64,000 nucleotides of DNA, from the NCBI GenBank assembly GCA_905250025.1, contig CAJNOJ010000190.1, positions 124,001 to 188,000 on the forward strand, in the 5' to 3' direction. The stretch comes from Adineta ricciae (Eukaryota > Rotifera > Eurotatoria > Adinetida > Adinetidae). This document shows positions 58,272 to 64,000 of the stretch, one piece after another (the stretch's first letter is position 1; each line of letters opens with the position of its first letter). The position numbers and the translations under genes were made by a program. Under the pieces are notes generated by a model, which was not told the origin of the DNA, searched no databases, and worked only from the letters and a program-made list of their open reading frames with translations.

Positions 58272-59190
58272 TTGAATTCTAAAATAAAAGAACAAAATAT
58301 AACTATCTGTGTTGCGACAATTCCTCGATCGATTTTTTTGATGAAGCGAAAAAACAGATGGACATATTTGGTACACCACGCTGTAGTCGTGCTAGCGCTA
58401 GTTTACTAGCTTAGAATGTAGCGCCACGAGTTGATAATAATAAACAGAAAGAATTTTCGGAATTTGCATTATTTTATGAAGAAAAAAGAAAGATTTGGAT
58501 TTTAATGAGAGAAATTTGATTTATTCGTTAAAGTTCTGTCAAAATAATCTAATTGGTTAAATACTTAGCCAATTACATTTAGTTGGTTTTCAATAATAAT
58601 AACAACTACAAGTTGTTAAGTATTCATCGTTAGAAAATAAACCTGCAATTATCATTGATGTTTTAATTCAAAGGCAGCAAATAGGAATTGTAGTTTGTAA
58701 TATTCATCACTTCTATACATCAAGAGTTATAATCAGTGAAGAAAATGTACAAATCTTCTCACGAGGAGTCTCTTTGTTCTTCAAGTGAAAGATTATTCTG
58801 CGCTTGCAAATTTAACACGAAGGAGCTCAAATGACATGTTGTGGAGTTTTTACAAAAACGACTAAATCGATCCAGCTGTTTCAGTGTTTATGCATTTACC
58901 GAAACCAAATGTTATTTAAAGAAAAAGAAAGCAAATTATACTGCGAATCTTTTTGAATCGTTGAACATGTTCGATTTTCTTTTGATGTTTGCACGATTTT
59001 TTGTCATTTGAGCTAGTTCCAATTCATTGATAAGAACAATTGCAACAAAAAACGTTTTACTAATCGCCGCTAGGTCACGAAAATCGTTAAAACTCTATGA
59101 AGTTTTTCTTGCTGTTGGTGTTCAGGTGATGCCTTAGCCGCTGTTGAAATATCTGATTCTCAGGCAGATCAATGAAGTAATGACATAGTA
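58272..59190. other. Spacer upstream of NDUFB10
   Basis: This AT-rich region carries the NDUFB10 promoter. An imperfect inverted repeat (CGTG...GCGCTA / TAGCGCCACG) lies near 58391-58433. No exon chain is seen. Confidence 0.5.
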
Positions 59191-59896
59191 TCAACACGTT
59201 TATGTCGACCAAGTGCTGCGAACGCTATTCGTGATAATTGTTTATTTGCTCCTCGTGAACGAGATAGAATACTGTTTAAATCTTGTAGAAAAGTGAGTTA
59301 TTTGAATAGTCTTGTATTTCGACGCTACAAATTTCTTTTTATAAAGATATGTCCTAGAAATTCACCGACGGACTGGTGTTGTATCAATGAATGCAAAACG
59401 ATCAGGTGTAACTGTGGCTGCATCTGACAGTGATCCTCGTGCTATTGGAGAATCAAATGGACAGTCTCCTATCGATACTGGTAAAATCGAGCTAACATCG
59501 ATCTATATGGAAATGTCTTTTTGTATAGAAAAATCTGATACGATTACCATTGAGAAAAAAAATTTGATTGCAGAAAAGCAGGACCGAGACACTTCTATGG
59601 CCGAGGAACAGAACAAAGTAGGCATAGAATTTTATAAGTGCTCTATACTCGAGGATATCAATCTTCTCACATTTTACTCTTCCTTTTCGATTGTTGCTTT
59701 ATTCTTGCTTATTATTACTCAATACGCACCATTATCATTTTATTTCCTATTCTAGACCGGTTAGTTGTTCAACGCAGCAGCAGAAATTTACTCATACTTT
59801 GCATCTGTATATCGTCAATACCTTAACGAAAGATTAAGCATTAGGAGCAATCCCCACGTCAACAAATACGGGCTGGATCCGGAACCATTGTCCTGA
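59191..59896 (+). pseudogene. Unidentified, possibly decayed gene
   Basis: Several blocks have coding character: STRLCRPSAANAIRDNCLFA and PRERDRILFKSCRK before a GTGAGT donor near 59293; VTVAASDSDPRAIGESNGQS and IAEKQDRDTSMAEEQNK before a donor near 59617; then an in-frame exon after TTAG (59764) reading LFNAAAEIYSYFASVYRQYL to KYGLDPEPLS and TGA at 59894-59896. The last junction joins in phase. The first junction does not keep an open frame with any acceptor that I could place, and no start codon is evident. Coding-like sequence continues past the TGA (VKDHYEEFQQLFQHLL). It may be a degenerating gene or one whose exons I misread. I do not recognise the family. Confidence 0.3.
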
Positions 59897-60660
59897 GTCA
59901 AGGATCACTATGAAGAGTTTCAACAGCTTTTTCAACACTTACTATAAGAAGTTTTATATTTAGAATAAAGAAACTCATAAAAAAACCATATGTTTTAGTA
60001 CGAGTGTCACTAGAAGAGAAATAACCACGCCTTCATCATTTCTTAAATATTTAGAATTGCTGAAGTATCATAAGTATTTATAAAAGTGGCTTCAAACCAA
60101 ATAAAAATTTTCCTCGACACATTTCAAAGGTTTCGTCTGAAAAACTTATAACTTGTAATTATCAATAAAAAGGAACGAAGCAGAACGAAACACGTTCATA
60201 ATGATGCATGTACATATCTTATGTCAGTTTATTCGAATAGAATAATCGAGGAAAACGCTTTTTTTGATTGTACAATTTTTGACAGTGTGTGTGTGTGTGT
60301 TGCCATCAGTTCTCGACAATAGTCACCCACCCTCAAGATTTATCTACATTTTCGAAGATCAGTGCACTTCGAAATATCTAGAAGACGGTGGCCTTCGAAT
60401 ATTCTGTCATGCAGTAAAACTTTGCACTGACACCCACAGTCGCAGTTTCAAAGGTGACGAATATTTACAGAACCTTTGATCAATACCTAGATGAATGCTA
60501 TCTATCTGAATCCATAATATCGATTAAAAGAAAGATAACAATCGAAAAGAGGCTGAAAACGAATGTTGAATATTCTCATCAGGGGAATTCAAGGGATAAA
60601 TAGAGCTGGCGAACACGAAAGGGCTCGTTTTAACTGGTAACAGCCGCCGAAAACAGGAAG
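59897..60660. other. Spacer upstream of the Kunitz gene
   Basis: This AT-rich region has a (GT)n run near 60285-60300 and a TATA-like ATAAATAG near 60597-60604, about 60 bp before the Kunitz gene ATG. No other gene is seen. Confidence 0.5.
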
Positions 60661-61392
60661 ATGGTGTCTACGTCATTTATTGTGTTTATTGCACTCCTCG
60701 GGTTAACCAGTGTATATTCGAGTAAGTGTTGATTTGAACAAGTAATGCCACAAATGAATGGGGTATTAATGTCTAGATATCGACGACTTTGACTGTTTTG
60801 AACGAGCTGATCCTGGTCCAGGTCGTGCTTTCTTTGAATTATACACTTGGAACGCTCGTAACAAGACCTGTACGAAATTTGTTTATGGTGGTTTATTGGG
60901 AAATCACAATCGATTTCAAACAAAAGAAGAATGTTCCAAAGCATGCCATGACGCCGTCATACGTATGTTTCCTTCTCTTTGTCATGTCATTTATTATTTC
61001 GAAATCTTCTAGATAAACAATTAAAATTCCATCCAACTCGTCGTTACAGCGCAGTGAATCGTTTACATGAAATGTTTCAGATAGCTTTGAATATTGAAGA
61101 AGTCGATCACAATTATTTCAAATTAATCAGTCAACCAAGTGGAAAAGTCTTGAGTGTGATAACTAGCGACAGATCGTTAACTGTTGGAACACAAGACTTC
61201 AGCAATGATAGTTCGCAACTTTGGGATATTATTCCAACGCGTGAAAAAGATTATTTCCGAATCAAAACAGTAAGCAGACCAATGGGTCAGATGGATTATA
61301 TGTTTTTACAAGTAACTGACCAGGATGTCACACATTTAACATTAGCCAGACGTGATTATGACGATCTCGGTCAACAGTGGCGATTCATTTGA
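60661..61392 (+). CDS. Secreted Kunitz plus beta-trefoil-like protein
   Basis: Three exons (60661-60721, 60777-60962, 61013-61392) splice in frame to 208 residues. Exon 1 is a signal peptide (VSTSFIVFIALLGLTSVYS). Exon 2 is one BPTI/Kunitz domain: FDCFERADPGPGRAFFELYT, then NKTCTKFVYGGLLGNHNRF and ECSKAC. Cysteines equivalent to 5, 30, 51 and 55 are present, but Cys14 is Gly (GPGRAF) and Cys38 is Leu (YGGLL), so the 14-38 disulfide is lost as a pair. The P1 position is Arg. Exon 3 resembles a ricin-type beta-trefoil (KLISQPSGKVLSVI, SQLWDIIP, QQWRF at the end). Protease inhibition is possible but altered; carbohydrate binding is inference. AATAAA lies near 61405. Confidence 0.85.
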
Positions 61393-62091
61393 AAACTGTT
61401 ATAAATAAACTGTGCCCTATCAATCATCTCGTTTTTTTGTACAAAAAAGGCTGATCTGAAGACGGCCTTTTGATCATTTTTTTTTTCATATGTGCAAGGA
61501 TAGTCTTGTTATTGTTATTGAATATCGATTATTCGGCTTAACTCTTGTCATTCGAGTTCGTTTTTCATTTTGATATGTCTTTCTTTTTCGTTGATCATTA
61601 AGACTATGAATGACAATAAAATATACTAGACAACGACCTTTCATTCGAAATCTGCTGTTAGAACACGTATTTTCTTCTTTTACTTCAAAGAATGAACACG
61701 TCTGAAGACGAAAACTTTTCAAAACTCCAAGGTTAACGGAAATAAAACATCTTGACTTGTTTAATGAAGAGTTCTAGACGTGTAGAATAGACTTCGATCA
61801 TACCCATTCGAGATTTGTTACTTGAAGTCAAGGTAATGATTTCGTTGCGAGTTTTTTTGTCAAATGTTTGTCATTATGTCGTTATTACATATTCAAAGCC
61901 ACATTCTTTCACGTACACACATTTAATCCTAATAAGATATAGAGGAAAAAAGACAAAGAGAGAGAGAGAGAGAAGAGCTCCGACTTATCAACATATAAAC
62001 GACGTCTATAAATGTAAGTAAAACGACATTTTGGATTTGATCACTTTCTATCTCCTTTAATCGAGCTATACGCAGGAATCTTTGTGCAAAT
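61393..62091. other. Spacer and 5'-UTR intron of the Cys-rich gene
   Basis: The 3' flank of the Kunitz gene has a 16-bp palindrome (TTTTTTGTACAAAAAA, 61433-61448) overlapping a stem AAAAGGC/GCCTTTT before a T-run. A 62-nt 5'-UTR intron of the next gene runs from GTAAGT at 62014 to CGCAG at 62075. No other gene is seen. Confidence 0.5.
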
Positions 62092-64000
62092 ATGCGCTTG
62101 AGTTTAATAGTTTTACTATGTTTCGTTATTGCTCTGGCCACTTCAGCAACGACACGTCGTCGTCCGACTAAAACATCAACACCAAAGTCGGCTTATGCTT
62201 ACTTACGTACTGTTCGTGGAAACAGTTCGTGTACTAGCGGATCCTGTCCGTTTTGGGAAAGACACGGACGTTCGTTCGCTGCACTTCGATGCTACTCTCA
62301 GCAATATCAAGAATGTACATGTCTCCATCGCATGTGCTTTAGTTCATGCATGTTTACACGAGAAGTTTGTAATCAAGAAATGGTCTCGTGTTTACGACAA
62401 ATATGCCCACGTTGTATGCCACCATCGGCATCAGCTATGTGCGCTGTTTATGATTCCATGGCTACACGAGTAGCTGAAGCTCTGTCCATCTTTGCTTGCT
62501 ATCCATGCTGTGCGGTGTTTCATACTACGACAGCCAATATTACAAGTATGATTCACTTTTACTTGTGATACTGAGATATGTAAATGTTTGATCTTTTCTA
62601 AAGATGTACCTCCAACAACAACTCGTAAGTTACTACAAGTCTTGTATTAGGAAGTTCTATCGTAAAGATCATTCTCTGTTACTTTTGGCTAGCTGCTATT
62701 CCTGAAAGTTCAACAACAGATCCTTTTGCATTTACAGACGGTAAGCGAATGGAAATTTATCTATCAATCAAATTTTATCTTGATTTCATTTCATAGGTAT
62801 GTCAACTAGACACTTTTAATTGATCATTCGTTCAAAATATGATTTTTCGAATACACTAGACAATCTTGGTCCATCAAATTCAGATAATCCAGAAGGTAAT
62901 CGATTTCTGTAAAACTTGAAATAGTATTGAATGACCTATATATCGATAGTGACAGATGATTACTATACTGGTATCATAAATATCAATCCAACAAGTAAGA
63001 TAAACTATGCTACGATTTATTTGTATCATCTGTATCGATTCTTTTTTCGTCTTGTAAGATGCTGTACCAATTAATAATCAAAATACTGGTAAATACGCTT
63101 TAGTTATCTTGATTGAACAAAAATCTCAACTGTTCATGTAGGATCTCTCCCGACAAATAACGTAAACAATGGAAGTAAGTACGACGTAAAAGATCATTAA
63201 TTTCTCATTAGAATATCTACACCTGCATAGTAAAATTTTCATTACTGAAATAAACATTCGCTACAATTGTTTCTAGTCTATACCAATGGAAACGGTAACA
63301 TCTACCCAAACACAAACACCAACGGTATTCCTAACACACCCGTCAATACGAATACTAATGCCAATGGAAACGGCATTCCCAACTCGAACACAAACACTTT
63401 TACTAATACCAATGGAAATGGTATCCCTAACACAAATACAAACGGCAATACATTTACCAATGGAAACACAAATGGCAACATCTATACCAATGGAAACACA
63501 AATACAAACGGCAATACATTTACCAATGGAAATGGTATCCCTAACACAAATACAAACGGCAATACATTTACCAATGGAAATCGTATCCCTAACACAAATA
63601 CAAACGGCAATACATTTACCAATGGAAACACAAATGGTAACATCTATACCAATGGAAACACAAATACAAACGGCAATACATTTACCAATGGAAATGGTAT
63701 CCCTAACACAAATACAAACGGCAATACATTTACCAATGGAAACACAAATGGTAACATCTATACCAATGGAAATCTAAACGGTAACGGTAATCCCAACGGA
63801 AATCCCAACACTAATGCTCCCGTAAACACAAATACCAATGGAAACGTTGTTCCCAACACAAACATTAACACGGTACCTAATACAAACACAAATGGAAACC
63901 CAAATACAAATGGCAATCCTAACAGTAACGGTAATGGCAATACCAATGCAGGTGGAAATACAAATGGTGTCAACAGTGTGAACACTGTGAACGGTAACGG
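62092..64000 (+). CDS. Secreted Cys-rich/Asn-repeat protein with phase-1 mini-exons (3' partial)
   Basis: Exon 1 (62092-62545) encodes a signal peptide (RLSLIVLLCFVIALATSA), a basic Thr/Pro linker, and a Cys-rich domain of about 100 residues (CPFWERHGRSFAALRCYSQQ, CTCLHRMCFSSCMFTREVCN, CLRQICPRCMP, YPCCAVF) that I do not recognise. Mini-exons follow: 62604-62624, 62693-62740, 62860-62895, 62950-62994, 63059-63088 and 63142-63174. They are 21, 48, 36, 45, 30 and 33 nt, all flanked by phase-1 introns, and encode Pro/Thr/Asn-rich pieces. Exon 8 (63277 onward) stays open to the window end and encodes Asn/Thr/Gly repeats such as NTNGNTFTNGN and NGNIYTNGN. An extracellular structural or adhesive role is inference. 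Confidence 0.78.
62741..62859 (+). other. Double intron with zero-length exon (recursive-splice-like site)
   Basis: Between mini-exons 3 and 4 the spacer is two complete introns back to back. GTAAGC...TTTCATAG (62741-62796, 56 nt) is followed directly by GTATGT...ACACTAG (62797-62859, 63 nt). The junction CATAG|GTATGT is an acceptor fused to a donor, the form of a ratchet site. Each half has the normal intron length for this window. Confidence 0.55.
63277..64000 (+). repeat. Nested Asn/Thr/Gly-coding tandem repeat
   Basis: Short units ACAAATACAAACGGCAATAC and TTTACCAATGGAAA recur many times and combine into larger blocks (compare 63420-63530, 63531-63600 and 63601-63760). All changes seen keep the reading frame. 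The Gln/Thr/Met ORF starting at 63286 is the wrong frame over this repeat. Confidence 0.88.

Noticed and set aside
63286-63777. 163-codon Met/Gln/Thr/Ile-rich ORF
   Set aside because: It is the +1 shadow of the Asn-rich exon. The spliced upstream exons enter in the other frame, which is open to the window end.
63758-63985. Minus-strand Val/Leu/Phe/Pro ORF
   Set aside because: It is antisense to the same repeat and reflects only repeat composition.
1-64000. CRISPR array, bacterial operon signals or Shine-Dalgarno sites
   Set aside because: Direct repeats with regular unique spacers are absent and all genes are intron-bearing eukaryotic types.

Overview
This window is animal nuclear DNA. Genes are split by many short GT-AG introns (mostly 50-70 nt), spacers are AT-rich, and the products are metazoan (SNAP-25, CPEB, TGIF, ETS, a formin, WDR7). 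I infer a bdelloid rotifer (Adineta/Rotaria-like) from the compact genes, tiny introns and, above all, a pyrimidine tract plus AG a few bases upstream of the ATG in most genes. That is what spliced-leader trans-splicing, known in bdelloids, would leave. Species and trans-splicing are inference, not read directly. One ambiguous base (19055) points to a draft assembly.

Layout. 0-8 kb: 3' part of SYS1, a tRNA-Thr, INPP1 followed 110 bp later by MOB4 (operon-like), PEPCK (minus) divergent from TRAM (plus). 8-11.1 kb: no gene seen. 11-20.3 kb: a small secreted protein with a TATA promoter, a membrane-anchored CAP protein, a short formin whose 2-kb intron contains a complete same-strand ETS gene with its own TATA box, an intronless type I membrane protein, and a TGIF homeobox gene. 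20.3-27 kb: a 6.8-kb gene-free stretch. 27-39 kb: a calmodulin-like EF-hand protein, the SLC25A33/36 pyrimidine nucleotide carrier, WDR7/rabconnectin-3 beta in many exons, and an unknown type I membrane protein. 39.7-44.6 kb: AGPAT, TMEM220 and WEE1, all minus. 46-49.5 kb: SNAP-25 and an intronless helical-repeat/TIR/SAM-like protein. 50-55.4 kb: two tandem CPEB genes whose 3' 1.4 kb are identical, introns included, while their 5' exons and 3' ends differ. 55.9-58.3 kb: DPAGT1 and NDUFB10. 60.7-64 kb: a secreted Kunitz/beta-trefoil protein, and a Cys-rich secreted protein continuing through tiny phase-1 exons into an Asn/Thr/Gly tandem-repeat exon that runs off the window.

The genes are mostly unrelated housekeeping genes (gluconeogenesis, inositol phosphate recycling, ER translocation and N-glycosylation, phosphatidic acid synthesis, complex I, nucleotide transport) mixed with regulatory, membrane-trafficking and secreted genes. 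The most interesting signals are the homogenised CPEB tract, the nested ETS gene, the phase-1 cassette exon gene with a zero-length (recursive-splice-like) exon, the Kunitz domain that has lost both partners of one disulfide, and the TIR-domain protein.
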